Below, one piece after another: positions 16,523 through 24,226 of a DNA stretch of 35,189 bases. Both the position numbers and the translations under genes were made by a program. The notes under the pieces are model-generated. The model searched no databases and was not told the DNA's origin. It was given only the letters and a program-made list of their open reading frames with translations. How positions within the stretch are numbered: position 1 is the stretch's first letter; the number at the start of each line of letters is the position of its first letter. The stretch covers positions 1 through 35,189 of the IMG/VR virus record IMGVR_UViG_3300032249_000589. One strand, 5' to 3'. This DNA is from a virus.

Positions 16523-17755
16523 TTAGGTCAACTTATTAGCTAAGTGCTTAATAGCAGCAGCCTGCAATAGTTTACCGTCATATCTAGCATATAATAAGAA
16601 CCCTAGTTCCATTTCATCCATAAACCTTTCACGCAATGGCACTAAGACATTGTTTGAAACTTGACGAATGATGTATTTAGACCAATCACCAAAATAAACA
16701 ATTTTTGCAGCAGTTGCCTGCGTAGATGGAAGATCGTTATTGATGAAGAAATTGTAACCCAATAATCTATCCGGAATACCGTCTCTTAATGATGGTTGAA
16801 ATAAGGTTGTGTTACTATTATCTAAGTTTAGTTTTCTAACCGCGCTTAAAATAGTGTCGTTCATCATAAATGCAGCCGATGGAGCATTCCTATAAGCAAC
16901 ATCTACAGAGTGAATAAGGTCAACTAAGTTAGAAGCAGTGAAAGCCGTTTGAGATGCAGAAACGGCACCCTGCGTAGTGTTAGCGGAGAAACCTGTAGGT
17001 TTACCAGAACCATCACCCGAAGTGAATGCTGCGTTCAAACCTCTACCCAAACGCTCACCTAACATAATAGGCAATTCTGTGTTCAATAGACCAAATTCAT
17101 CATTTGCCCATTCTACAGATACTTTTACCAATGTGTTAATCACGTGTGCAGCAAATGTTTCACGAGTGAACGTCATATCTTGTACGGTAACTGCACCACC
17201 TTCCGTATGCCATGAACCAGTTGTGCCAGTATCATTCACTTTAGGGTAGTACAAAGTACTTGCCTGTGGAGTAGAGATAATACGAGCAACCTGTAACATA
17301 GGGCCATAATAAGCCATTGTTTTTTCGAGCTCATTTGAGAATTGGTAAGGAATAACATAACCACCAGCCAAACCACTTTCAGAAGTGGTAATAGTTGCGG
17401 TACCTCTCATTTCCGTTAACAAAGCCCTATCTTTGCTAGATAGCTCTCTTTTGGCAATGGCTTTAATAAATGCTGCCTGATATTCTGGAGACTTTACAAT
17501 CTCTCTTTTATCAGTTGGCAAAGCTGCAATAGTTTGCTCTGCTGCAGAATTACTTCTTTCTTCGGAATCAATAGCACTCCATCTTTCGAGGCGTGAAATT
17601 TGTTCCGTATAATTTTTAAAGTTAGCGTCTGCAGCGTCCCATTGTGCCAATTCCTCGGCATTCATTAAACGACCCTCGGCAGATGCTCTCTTTTGCAAAT
17701 CTTCCATTATAGCATAATCGGAAGCCCGCTTTTCTCTCAATAATTTCGAGTTCAT
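16523..17755 (-). CDS. Major capsid protein, HK97 fold
   Basis: A 410-residue HK97-type capsid protein. Residues 1 to about 115 form a charged helical delta (scaffold) domain (EEERSNSAAEQ region), expected to be removed by the adjacent protease. The mature part begins near SGLAGGYVIPYQFSNEL. Capsid hallmarks follow: an E-loop-like SWHTEGGAVTVQDMTF segment, the spine helix region VSVEWANDEF with LGRGLNAAFTSGDGSGKPTG, and a C-terminal segment ending in AIKHL. The order portal, protease, capsid is canonical. The start ATG overlaps the protease stop by 1 nt. Confidence 0.95.
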   Translation of the reverse strand: MNSKLLREKRASDYAIMEDLQKRASAEGRLMNAEELAQWDAADANFKNYTEQISRLERWSAIDSEERSNSAAEQTIAALPTDKREIVKSPEYQAAFIKAIAKRELSSKDRALLTEMRGTATITTSESGLAGGYVIPYQFSNELEKTMAYYGPMLQVARIISTPQASTLYYPKVNDTGTTGSWHTEGGAVTVQDMTFTRETFAAHVINTLVKVSVEWANDEFGLLNTELPIMLGERLGRGLNAAFTSGDGSGKPTGFSANTTQGAVSASQTAFTASNLVDLIHSVDVAYRNAPSAAFMMNDTILSAVRKLNLDNSNTTLFQPSLRDGIPDRLLGYNFFINNDLPSTQATAAKIVYFGDWSKYIIRQVSNNVLVPLRERFMDEMELGFLLYARYDGKLLQAAAIKHLANKLT

Positions 17756-18354
17756 TATTTTGTTTTTAAATTAAGTAAGTGCAGGGCATTCCTGCGTAAT
17801 TCGTTTTGAACATTAATCTCTGATTTAACAGATATATCAATTACTTTTAGCAAATCTTTGTCTATTTCCTTTGTAGCATCATAACTTCTTTTAGCTACCA
17901 TTGTATCTGGATTAGCTGGATAAGTTACCGGTGAAACATCGTATACTTTTTTAATAGAGCGGATAACCCTTTTAGGTTTACTACCCATTCTTTCTTGCCA
18001 ATCCTCAGCCTCTACGGTAAATGCAAAACTACTTTGATAAACGTCACCACGCTTAACCATTTCTAACAAGTCATTACCTAAAGTAGTGTTTGGAGCCTCA
18101 AATTCGTATTCCATCGCATCGCTTGTAATATTTAGCTTTAATGTTCCGGATGATGTTCTTGCTAAAACCATATTCATATCATGGTTAAATAAAGCTACGA
18201 CATCTTTCAAATCAGAATCTTTTAAAGCTTCGGACGACATTTCTTCATCGTACCAACCCATGTCATAAGAGGAATTAAACACAGTGGCAGTACCAAAAAT
18301 AGTACGGCTTTCCGGTTTAGCCCTTAGTTCAAAATTTATACTTCTCTTTTCCAT
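17755..18354 (-). CDS. HK97-family prohead protease (S78)
   Basis: Maturation protease that removes the capsid delta domain inside the prohead. The catalytic His is in ALFNHDMNMVLAR (His58), and the nucleophile is Ser108 or Ser109 in VYQSSFAFTV. The opening RTIFGTATVFNSSYD and the late KVYDVSPVTYPANP are typical of peptidase family S78. At 199 residues it is of normal length, with a C-terminal helical tail that could contact the capsid protein. It sits between portal and capsid, with a 5-nt gap to the portal stop. Confidence 0.93.
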   Translation of the reverse strand: MEKRSINFELRAKPESRTIFGTATVFNSSYDMGWYDEEMSSEALKDSDLKDVVALFNHDMNMVLARTSSGTLKLNITSDAMEYEFEAPNTTLGNDLLEMVKRGDVYQSSFAFTVEAEDWQERMGSKPKRVIRSIKKVYDVSPVTYPANPDTMVAKRSYDATKEIDKDLLKVIDISVKSEINVQNELRRNALHLLNLKTK

Positions 18355-18359
18355 ATATT

Positions 18360-19652
18360 TTAATCGTTACTATCGTTAGTATCGTTACTATCGTCGTTTA
18401 TATCAATCCCTTCTTCTTCTTTCTCATGCGCCATTCCTTCTTTAGATGGTTCTATTTTTATATTAGATGCTAATGGTAACTCATAGCTATCACCACCATC
18501 GTAAGGATTCATATTTTCTTTTATGCGAATTTCGTTTGGTGACATTGCCAAAACATTTCTCATAGTAGTGTAATAAGAAGATCTTGCAGCTATATCGCCA
18601 CGAAGCAAGCCATCAAGATTAAATCGCGTTGTAAACTTTTCCTTTTCTACTTCAAAAAATATCTTCTTATTAAATTCCGCCTCTATGGTTTCACATAATG
18701 GCATAATTGTATAATTCACAAACATTTGGCTCAACTGTTCCATGTTGCCAAAAGTTGCTTTATCCATATCTTCCAAAAGAACACCCGGAACACCAGTAAT
18801 CCTTGCTATATCTGAAATAGTAGCTTTTTTCGTTTCGTTAAATGCAGCATCGGTAGGGTTTAAGCCTACTTTTTGGAAATCCATTCCTTCCTCTAAAATA
18901 GCAGTACCACCAGCATTTTGACTTCCACCAAAAGCACGGTTAAAGCTACTTTTTAGTCTGTCGTATGCTTCGTTTGTTAATCTCCCAGGATGTTTTAAAA
19001 CACCGTTAAGGTGCGCACCGTTTTTGTAAAAGTTAGCTCCGTAGTTTCTGTTTGCTAAAGCTAACCCAAAATTGTCACGGTGAACGTCTGGCACTAACAA
19101 CGCCTTAACGCCATCCCATGCAAAATTGGGAATGTAGATAATATTCTCCCCTCTGTATGTTTTATTATTTTCTTTATTTTTAAATACAAGTTCATTCCTA
19201 CTATTGTATCCTATCTCCATTTTGGTAGGATTAAGAATAGTAAGGCTGTTTATTCTTGTAGTTATGCTATTTCTATTAATAGCCGCATAAAATGCACCAT
19301 GCGCCAAATAATGTAGCACCATTGTTTTGTAAAACGTATGCGAAGTGTATAGCTCCGAAGGCTCTCGCGATACTACTTTGTAGTTTGGGTGATCCTTTGC
19401 TATTCTTATCCCTCCATTATCTTGTTTCTCAATAATATCAAAAGGAATAGAGGCAATAACACCTCCGAGTATTTGAGTGGCACGATAAAAAGCAGGAAGG
19501 CCTATAATTGCGTATTCATCTACCGCAACACCAGCAGCACTACCACGCTGAAATAATGCACCTAAAGTGTCTCCGTTTATAGGTGTAGATGGATTCTCTA
19601 ACGAACCTCGCTTGTTAGAAAAAAAAGACCGCATGGTATCAAATATTGCCAT
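18360..19652 (-). CDS. Portal protein (HK97 family)
   Basis: The dodecameric portal through which DNA is packaged. The 430 residues show portal family features: LPAFYRATQILGGVIASIPF (52-71), an extended beta region with KTYRGENIIYIPNF, the wing/clip helices (YDRLKSSFNRAFGG) and ITGVPGVLLEDMDKATFGNM near 280. The C-terminal tail is very acidic and ends in near-repeats of SND encoded by a 9-bp tandem repeat (18363-18395). The start codon lies inside the 5' arm of a terminator-like hairpin (19619-19657). Met7 is an alternative start, giving a protein six residues shorter. Confidence 0.93.
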   Translation of the reverse strand: MAIFDTMRSFFSNKRGSLENPSTPINGDTLGALFQRGSAAGVAVDEYAIIGLPAFYRATQILGGVIASIPFDIIEKQDNGGIRIAKDHPNYKVVSREPSELYTSHTFYKTMVLHYLAHGAFYAAINRNSITTRINSLTILNPTKMEIGYNSRNELVFKNKENNKTYRGENIIYIPNFAWDGVKALLVPDVHRDNFGLALANRNYGANFYKNGAHLNGVLKHPGRLTNEAYDRLKSSFNRAFGGSQNAGGTAILEEGMDFQKVGLNPTDAAFNETKKATISDIARITGVPGVLLEDMDKATFGNMEQLSQMFVNYTIMPLCETIEAEFNKKIFFEVEKEKFTTRFNLDGLLRGDIAARSSYYTTMRNVLAMSPNEIRIKENMNPYDGGDSYELPLASNIKIEPSKEGMAHEKEEEGIDINDDSNDTNDSND

Positions 19653-19657
19653 GCGGT
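19619..19657 (-). promoter_or_regulatory. Terminator-like hairpin covering the portal start codon
   Basis: On the minus strand arms 19649-19657 (ACCGCATGG) and 19628-19636 (CCATGCGGT) form a perfect 9-bp stem around a 12-nt loop. One C and eight T residues (19619-19626) follow. This is an intrinsic terminator shape, but it lies inside the first codons of the portal gene. The ATG at 19652 is in the 5' arm and the alternative ATG (Met7) is in the 3' arm. It could attenuate transcription of the head genes or occlude the portal start. Confidence 0.75.
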
Positions 19658-19703
19658 AAAAATAAACAAAATCAGTATGAAAAAAAAAACTTACAGTAAC
19701 ACG

Positions 19704-19967
19704 TTAAACAAACCTAATGTCCATGTATGCCTTTTTAGCTCTTCTAAAACTATTGTAGGTGCTATATTTTTCATCAAGTCCTAACTCTCCTCTTTCCTCT
19801 TCTAACTTTTGCCATGCTTCTTCATGTTTAGAGCATTCGCCAACAAGTTGATAAAATCTATTAAAATAACCATCATTAGAATTAATCTGCCTTACTTGTT
19901 GGGCATAATCTTGTTTTCTCATTAATATCTCCATAATTGACATTTTTAACTTTTCAATTAGGTACAT
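19704..19967 (-). CDS. Small charged protein between large terminase and portal
   Basis: An 87-residue helical protein with a Gln/Arg/Glu-rich middle (MRKQDYAQQVRQINSND, HEEAWQKLEEERGEL) and no recognised family. It may be an accessory to packaging or portal assembly, given its place between those genes. The first ATG (19967) is 2 nt after the terminase stop. An internal Met9 preceded by an A-rich stretch (AAGTTAAAA) is an equally plausible start and gives 79 residues. It is followed by a 51-nt gap before the portal start. Confidence 0.6.
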   Translation of the reverse strand: MYLIEKLKMSIMEILMRKQDYAQQVRQINSNDGYFNRFYQLVGECSKHEEAWQKLEEERGELGLDEKYSTYNSFRRAKKAYMDIRFV

Positions 19968-19969
19968 TT

Positions 19970-21637
19970 CTATAACATCAATAGACCTTTTTCGCGTTCA
20001 CCAGATGCGTATATGGTTGGTCTATCCTCTACCATTATTTGAGCATAAGCCATAACCATCGCAACGGGCCCATCTACCTTTTCTGTTGACTTCGCTTTAT
20101 CTATTTTTATATTTCCAGCTGGGTCAAATCTAAGCATTACATTTGTCATCATCCACTCCATTACTGGATTCCCATCATGCGTTATTTCATTAGATAAAAA
20201 CATCTTTTCAATCTCTTTTGTTGGTGCAGACATCGAAATAAAACCCTGACCAAATGGTTTCATGTTGGCTCCATCATTTGTAAGCTGTATAACCAACTGT
20301 GAAGCGTTCCATCTATCAAACGCTATACACTCTATTTTATACTTTGCCGTTAGCTCAATAACTTTAGCTTTTATAAAATCGTAATCGGTTACGTTACCAT
20401 CTGTCATGATAATATCGCCATCCTGTGCCCATTGAATATAAGGAACTCCATCTGAAAGAGATCTTTCCCTAACGTTATCCTCTGGACAAAAGAAATAGGA
20501 TTTTATATGTGGTTTATCAAGTCCTTGTTGCACAGGGAAACAAAGTACTAAAGCTGCAATGTCACGCGTAGAGGCTAAATCTAATCCAGCAAAGCATTTT
20601 TTATTATAAAGTAAATCATCATCTACTTTTAGCCTTGTTTGCTCAATGTAATTATTGGAAATCCAAACGCTGGAGGTAGTTGTCCAAACGTTTAGATTCT
20701 TTGTCATAAATTGTATTTGTTTAGCGGCTCCTTCGTTCAATGCCTTTTGGAATTGGTCATCCATGTAGCTTATGTAAGGAGTAACGCCAAGATTAGGGTT
20801 AGATTTCGTCCAGTTCTTTTTGTCCTGCCAATCGTCGCCTTCATCTAAGCAAAATAACAAAGGAAATACCGATTCATCCACTTTTCTTTTTTCAAGAATA
20901 TCAACCATTACTTTTCGGAATTGGTAGCAAGGTGATTCACGATTAAAGCCAGCCGTAGTGGTAATAAGGAGTAAGGGCTGTGACCGCGAACCCATGCCCG
21001 TTTCCATTACCTCTAAAACATCACTTGTTTTGTGCGAGTGATATTCATCTATTCCAGCATAGTGCGGATTTAAACCGTCTAAGGTATCTGCCTCCGATGC
21101 AACTGCTTCAAATTTACTATTTGTAGATGGTACGTTGCAATTATACTTTAATACATTAACCAACTTGTTAAAAGTGCGTGAATCTGCCTTTAATGACTTT
21201 AGCATCACCTTTGCCGTATCAAATGCAATGCGAGCCTGATCGCGCGTAGTTGCAGCGGTATAAACTTCCGCACCCGTTTCATTGTCACAAAGAAAACAAT
21301 ATACCGCAATGGCAGCCGCTAACTCTGTTTTACCGTTCTTTCTTGCTATTTCAAGGTAAGCTTTTCGAAATCTTCTGCCACCTTCTTTTCGTTGCCATCC
21401 AAACAGGACTTTAATAAAAAACTCTTGAAATGGTTGGATATTAAAACGTTGCCCAGCAAATTCGCCTTTAGTGTGTCGTAAAGCGGATATAAAACCAAAA
21501 GCCCTATTTGCGTGAGCTTCGGAATAAACATATTCCCATTTCTTATTTTTTAAATCATTCAGATGCCGTTCAACTGCTAGCCTTGCGTAACTGCCTATTA
21601 ATAATTTCCCCGAAACAACATCCTCAATAAATTTCAT
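19970..21637 (-). CDS. terL: Terminase large subunit
   Basis: ATP-driven DNA packaging motor and headful/cos nuclease. The ATPase domain has a Walker A-like ARKNGKT (98-104), Walker B HYAGIDEYH with Asp197-Glu198, and the coupling motif LLITTTAGF (223-231). The C-terminal RNase H-like nuclease shows GLDLASTRD (Asp353), ECIAFDRW (Asp441) and KVDGPVAMVMA (Asp523). The 555-residue length and order fit the Terminase_1 family found with P27-type small subunits. It overlaps the small membrane-protein gene by 4 nt. Confidence 0.95.
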   Translation of the reverse strand: MKFIEDVVSGKLLIGSYARLAVERHLNDLKNKKWEYVYSEAHANRAFGFISALRHTKGEFAGQRFNIQPFQEFFIKVLFGWQRKEGGRRFRKAYLEIARKNGKTELAAAIAVYCFLCDNETGAEVYTAATTRDQARIAFDTAKVMLKSLKADSRTFNKLVNVLKYNCNVPSTNSKFEAVASEADTLDGLNPHYAGIDEYHSHKTSDVLEVMETGMGSRSQPLLLITTTAGFNRESPCYQFRKVMVDILEKRKVDESVFPLLFCLDEGDDWQDKKNWTKSNPNLGVTPYISYMDDQFQKALNEGAAKQIQFMTKNLNVWTTTSSVWISNNYIEQTRLKVDDDLLYNKKCFAGLDLASTRDIAALVLCFPVQQGLDKPHIKSYFFCPEDNVRERSLSDGVPYIQWAQDGDIIMTDGNVTDYDFIKAKVIELTAKYKIECIAFDRWNASQLVIQLTNDGANMKPFGQGFISMSAPTKEIEKMFLSNEITHDGNPVMEWMMTNVMLRFDPAGNIKIDKAKSTEKVDGPVAMVMAYAQIMVEDRPTIYASGEREKGLLML

Positions 21638-21849
21638 TTATCTTTTTTACTTTTTACTGTTAAGCCAAAAATACTATTTAGCAAAACCGCAAATGCCATT
21701 AGTCCCCATGCTTCAATATAATCAATGTATGGGAGATTAAATATATTTGGTATTAGCCAATTCCACATAAAATAAACTGGAACCGAAATAAATGCCAGTG
21801 CGAAGGCAGATGCTAAAATAGAAATGGCAATTTCTTTAATTTCTTCCAT
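21634..21849 (-). CDS. Small membrane protein between the terminase subunits
   Basis: A 71-residue protein with two predicted transmembrane helices (about 8-29 and 46-65) separated by a WNWLIPNIFNLPYIDYIEAW loop, and a basic C-terminal tail. I have seen this VP-x-x-x-x-WNWL-x-P-x-x-FxLP motif in small membrane proteins of Bacteroidota and their phages, but no function is established to my knowledge. The gene is wedged between the terminase small and large subunits (3 nt and 4-nt overlap), so it is co-expressed with the packaging genes. Confidence 0.7.
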   Translation of the reverse strand: MEEIKEIAISILASAFALAFISVPVYFMWNWLIPNIFNLPYIDYIEAWGLMAFAVLLNSIFGLTVKSKKDK

Positions 21850-21852
21850 AAT

Positions 21853-22302
21853 TTAGTTCATTTTAAGAAGTTTGGCAATTTCATCCTCTTCATCACCGTT
21901 ACCATCTTGAAAATATTCTAAGGTAAGTCTAGATTTAGGATCCAGCCCTAAAGTCTTAGATAATTCAAGAAATAACTCAAAACCCTGCTTAAATGCAGTC
22001 CATTCGGCACTTACCTGCCTTGCACCGTTAGGATGAACCATAACTGCGCCGTCTTTGCTCAATATATCCGCATTATGCAATAAATGACCAATAGCACGCG
22101 CTGCAACTGAAAGGTAAATTTCATCAACTTGCTTTCCTGCTTTGTGAATGTGTAAGTGTTCGCGGATCCTGTTATAAATTCTTTTTTCGCCTTCATCCAA
22201 TTTAAACATTGGTTCTCCGATTTCGCCCGGAGTAAATGTTTTAACTCTGGATTTTTCCAAGGTACCCTGAAGTAGTTTTGTTTTTATGCTCTTTTGTGCC
22301 AT
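21853..22302 (-). CDS. terS: Terminase small subunit (P27 family)
   Basis: DNA-recognition subunit of the packaging machine, 149 residues. It has the P27/Terminase_4 layout: a basic start (MAQKSIKTKLLQGTLEKSRV), a helical core EGEKRIYNRIREHLHIHK, QVDEIYLSVAARAIGHLLHNADIL, the telltale NGARQVSAEWTAFKQGFELFLELSKTLGLDPKSR segment and an acidic C terminus. It precedes the large terminase in the late arm. A GC-rich gap with heptamer repeats (22418-22460) lies just upstream, between it and the HNH gene, and could be its binding site. Confidence 0.88.
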   Translation of the reverse strand: MAQKSIKTKLLQGTLEKSRVKTFTPGEIGEPMFKLDEGEKRIYNRIREHLHIHKAGKQVDEIYLSVAARAIGHLLHNADILSKDGAVMVHPNGARQVSAEWTAFKQGFELFLELSKTLGLDPKSRLTLEYFQDGNGDEEDEIAKLLKMN

Positions 22303-22417
22303 TTTACGACTGTTTTATGATTTTGAATTAAACCCCCCTTTAGAGGTTGCGTTGATGTGAGATAAGTTTGGGCTATCGATTATCCGATTTTTGCTAAAAA
22401 TTTCCCTCCTCCCCCGT

Positions 22418-22460
22418 CTCGACCGACCTCGACCCTGTTCGGGAGGCTTCGACCTCGACC
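22418..22460. repeat. GC-rich YTCGACC iterons, candidate packaging site
   Basis: Four copies of YTCGACC lie at 22418-22424, 22428-22434, 22448-22454 and 22454-22460, and an 11-bp direct repeat (CGACCTCGACC) is present at 22424-22434 and 22450-22460. The first two copies are 10 bp apart, one helical turn. The segment is GC-rich within an AT-rich genome and sits between the HNH gene and the terminase small subunit, the usual location of a cos or pac site in HNH-containing phages. The last copy overlaps the HNH stop codon. Confidence 0.5.
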
Positions 22461-22873
22461 TAGATCATCTTCCGCACCTTGTCGGCTAACCATGCCACTA
22501 CTTGCGACTTATTCGCAGGTACATACTTCCCATCGCTATCAATGTGCAAGGTAACAGGTGCTATCGATGTCTTCTCATTGACTGACTTAGTATCATGACA
22601 TGACTTACACAGTGCTAAAAGATTGTTTAAGTTATACATTGAACCACCACGCGTGATAGGTATCATGTGGTCAACACATCCTTTGTAATCACCTGGAGTT
22701 ATGTCTGTCATTATACCTAACACTATGCAGCATTCACACAATGGATTAGCACGACGATACGCCTTAGACATCTTATGCCATGCGTTGTTATAGCTACCTT
22801 GTTCACCCGATGGTGTTCGGTGCATCTTTGCCTTATGTATAGTGCTACCTATTCCCTTGCTTATATATGGCAT
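22460..22873 (-). CDS. HNH endonuclease, packaging-associated
   Basis: Zinc-containing HNH nuclease of 137 residues. The zinc ligands are visible in CECC (Cys46, Cys49) and CKSC (Cys89, Cys92). The catalytic core is CVDHMIP (Asp68-His69), with NLNNLLALCKSCHDTK supplying Asn84 and His93. HNH proteins next to the small terminase in P27/HK97-like phages act as partners of terminase in cos cleavage, and this gene is the first of the late arm, directly upstream of the small terminase. A long basic N terminus (residues 1-40) may bind DNA. I treat it as a terminase cofactor rather than a homing enzyme because it stands alone and is not inserted in another gene. Confidence 0.88.
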   Translation of the reverse strand: MPYISKGIGSTIHKAKMHRTPSGEQGSYNNAWHKMSKAYRRANPLCECCIVLGIMTDITPGDYKGCVDHMIPITRGGSMYNLNNLLALCKSCHDTKSVNEKTSIAPVTLHIDSDGKYVPANKSQVVAWLADKVRKMI

Positions 22874-22912
22874 ATATACCTATTGTTTAACATTCCAATA
22901 AATAAATATACA

Positions 22913-23074
22913 TCAACTTTCCTTATGATTGGCAATATGCAGATTAATAAGGTGAGCTATCACCTTTTCCATCGTTAGCAATGTTCCAGTGTTCTTATAT
23001 ATTCTCATCCTTACTTCCATAAGGGCACAATGGACATCGTCTGTCATCATTACATTTTTCTTTCTAATCGTCAT
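22913..23074 (-). CDS. Ribbon-helix-helix-like small DNA-binding protein
   Basis: A 53-residue ORF (ATG 23074, TGA 22913-22915), opening MTIRKKNVMMTDDVHCALME. The pattern is a short basic N-terminal strand (IRKKNVMMT), then a helix (DDVHCALMEVRMRIY), a turn (KNTGTLLT), and a second helix (MEKVIAHLINLHIAN). That is the strand-helix-helix plan of Arc/MetJ-type dimeric repressors. It is encoded in the divergent region between the early and late arms, ahead of HNH. A TATATTTG promoter element and an inverted repeat (23076-23083 / 23094-23101) lie immediately upstream. It is a good candidate for the transcriptional regulator of this phage. The fold assignment is by pattern only. Confidence 0.6.
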   Translation of the reverse strand: MTIRKKNVMMTDDVHCALMEVRMRIYKNTGTLLTMEKVIAHLINLHIANHKES

Positions 23075-23075
23075 G

Positions 23076-23101
23076 TGTATATTATTTTGCACAAATATAC
23101 A
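23076..23101. promoter_or_regulatory. Operator-like inverted repeat over the leftward promoter
   Basis: Perfect 8-bp arms TGTATATT (23076-23083) and AATATACA (23094-23101), separated by 10 bp. The right arm overlaps the minus-strand -7 element TATATTTG (23092-23099), and the left arm lies in the leader next to the RHH-like start codon. Binding here would block that promoter. Confidence 0.6.
23092..23099 (-). promoter_or_regulatory. Leftward Bacteroidota-type promoter, -7 element
   Basis: TATATTTG on the minus strand matches TAnnTTTG and lies 17 nt upstream of the RHH-like start codon, so the leader would be short. No good TTTG -33 element is visible at the expected distance, which suggests a weak or activated promoter. 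It could start the late transcript or only the regulator. Confidence 0.55.
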
Positions 23102-23122
23102 TTTTATTTTATTAAAAAGTAT

Positions 23123-23149
23123 TTTGTTTAATTATTTTATGTAATTTTG
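23123..23149 (+). promoter_or_regulatory. Rightward early promoter upstream of SSB
   Basis: TTTG at 23123-23126 and TAATTTTG (matches TAnnTTTG) at 23142-23149, separated by 15 bp, slightly shorter than the usual spacing. The -7 element ends 32 nt before the SSB start codon. The surrounding sequence is almost pure A/T. Confidence 0.55.
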
Positions 23150-23181
23150 CTTATCAATATTATTTCACAAAAACCAATCAA

Positions 23182-23613
23182 ATGATTAAGCTAATAGTAA
23201 GCGGCCGAGTAGGTAATGATGCAGAACTAAAGACAGTAGGCGATACAACTGTATGTTCTTTTAGTGTAGCACATACGGAAAAGGTATATGGCCCAACACC
23301 ATCGGAGAAAGTAATATGGATAACATGTAGTATTTGGGGTGAACGTGGTGTTAAATTAGCACCACACATTTTAAAGGGAACTTTTGTAGTCGTAGAAGGA
23401 TCGGGAGGCATTAACGCTTACATAAACAAAAACACTGGAGCAGCCGAAGCAGTTATTCGTTGCATGGTAAATAGTTTAGAATTTGGTGGTAAGCCTAATG
23501 GTAGTAACGAAAGCAATCCTGCAACATTAACAGGTTATACCAATCCTCTAAATAATATATCGGTACAGGAATTAAAAACTAAATTAAATCTTGAAGAAGA
23601 ACTACCATTTTAA
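23182..23613 (+). CDS. ssb: Single-stranded DNA-binding protein
   Basis: OB-fold SSB of 143 residues that coats single-stranded DNA during replication and recombination. The N-terminal 100 residues carry the classic fold: MIKLIVSGRVGNDAELK, CSFSVAHTEK, the VIWITCSIWGERG strand-loop, and KGTFVVVEGSGGINAYIN. A flexible Asn/Gly-rich linker follows (about 105-130). The C terminus is EEELPF, the acidic tip used to recruit partner proteins. It is the first gene of the rightward early arm. The RecT-like protein encoded further downstream is a natural partner. Confidence 0.93.
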   Translation: MIKLIVSGRVGNDAELKTVGDTTVCSFSVAHTEKVYGPTPSEKVIWITCSIWGERGVKLAPHILKGTFVVVEGSGGINAYINKNTGAAEAVIRCMVNSLEFGGKPNGSNESNPATLTGYTNPLNNISVQELKTKLNLEEELPF

Positions 23614-23614
23614 T

Positions 23615-23839
23615 ATGAACGCTGAAAGAAAGAAAGAATACAGAAAGCTGATGTCTGCCTACCAAATAGCTAAAATGTTGGAGTACCAAAGAAAGAGATA
23701 CGCTGCTTTAAGCCCAGAAAAGAAAGCTGAAAAGATTGCAAAAGTTAAGAGACGTTATGAAGAAAATAAAGAGCGGTTAAGAGAGTACTCTAAAGATAGA
23801 TACCATAGAATCAAATCCGAAAAGAACTTATCTATTTGA
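23615..23839 (+). CDS. Very basic helical small protein of unknown function
   Basis: 74 residues, dominated by Lys, Arg, Glu and Tyr (QRKRYAALSPEKKAEKIAKV, RRYEENKERLREYSKDRYHR), so almost certainly one long charged helix. No recognised domain. It may bind nucleic acid, given its charge. I prefer the ATG at 23615, 1 nt after the SSB stop, over a TTG at 23591 inside the SSB gene. A terminator follows at 23864-23894, so SSB and this gene may form a two-gene unit. Confidence 0.6.
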   Translation: MNAERKKEYRKLMSAYQIAKMLEYQRKRYAALSPEKKAEKIAKVKRRYEENKERLREYSKDRYHRIKSEKNLSI

Positions 23840-23863
23840 GTGTATTAGTTTACAGTGTTGTAT

Positions 23864-23894
23864 GTAGTAAGGGTTAAAATCCTTACTACTTTTT
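23864..23894 (+). terminator. Intrinsic terminator after the SSB unit
   Basis: GTAGTAAGG (23864-23872) and CCTTACTAC (23881-23889) form a perfect 9-bp stem with an 8-nt loop, followed by five T residues. It separates SSB and its basic partner from the small genes starting at 23917. Confidence 0.85.
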
Positions 23895-23916
23895 AAAAAA
23901 ACAAAAACCAAAAAAT

Positions 23917-24222
23917 ATGAACGATTACAAAAATTATTTTATTGAGCATGAGAAATTAAGAAATAGAATCATTAATATATGTATGCTATTTCATTCTAAC
24001 GACCCAGAGTTATATCCTGACATTTGCATTGAGGATATTTTATTTATTTACGACAATGAAACTACATTGACTGTAAGTAATATAAATTCTATTTATCAAG
24101 ACGTTTACTGTTATATTGATATTCAATGGCTTGATAAAGACAATGAAACAATAATTAGAGATATATTAGAGCAAAAAAATAAGCGCGAAGATTACGAACT
24201 ATTTAGGTCTAATAAAAAGTAA
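23917..24222 (+). CDS. Small unknown protein, paralogue of the next gene
   Basis: A 101-residue acidic protein, not assignable to a known family. It resembles the protein encoded at 24227 in order of features: an N-terminal helix with NRII, a YPDI/YGKI turn near residue 30-37, a Tyr-rich middle and a WLDKDNETIIRDILEQK tail that parallels WLSEKDDEITKIILSEK. This looks like tandem duplication of a small accessory gene. The start is preceded by an A-rich leader only. It has no membrane segment and no catalytic motif that I can see. Confidence 0.6.
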   Translation: MNDYKNYFIEHEKLRNRIINICMLFHSNDPELYPDICIEDILFIYDNETTLTVSNINSIYQDVYCYIDIQWLDKDNETIIRDILEQKNKREDYELFRSNKK

Positions 24223-24226
24223 GCTA

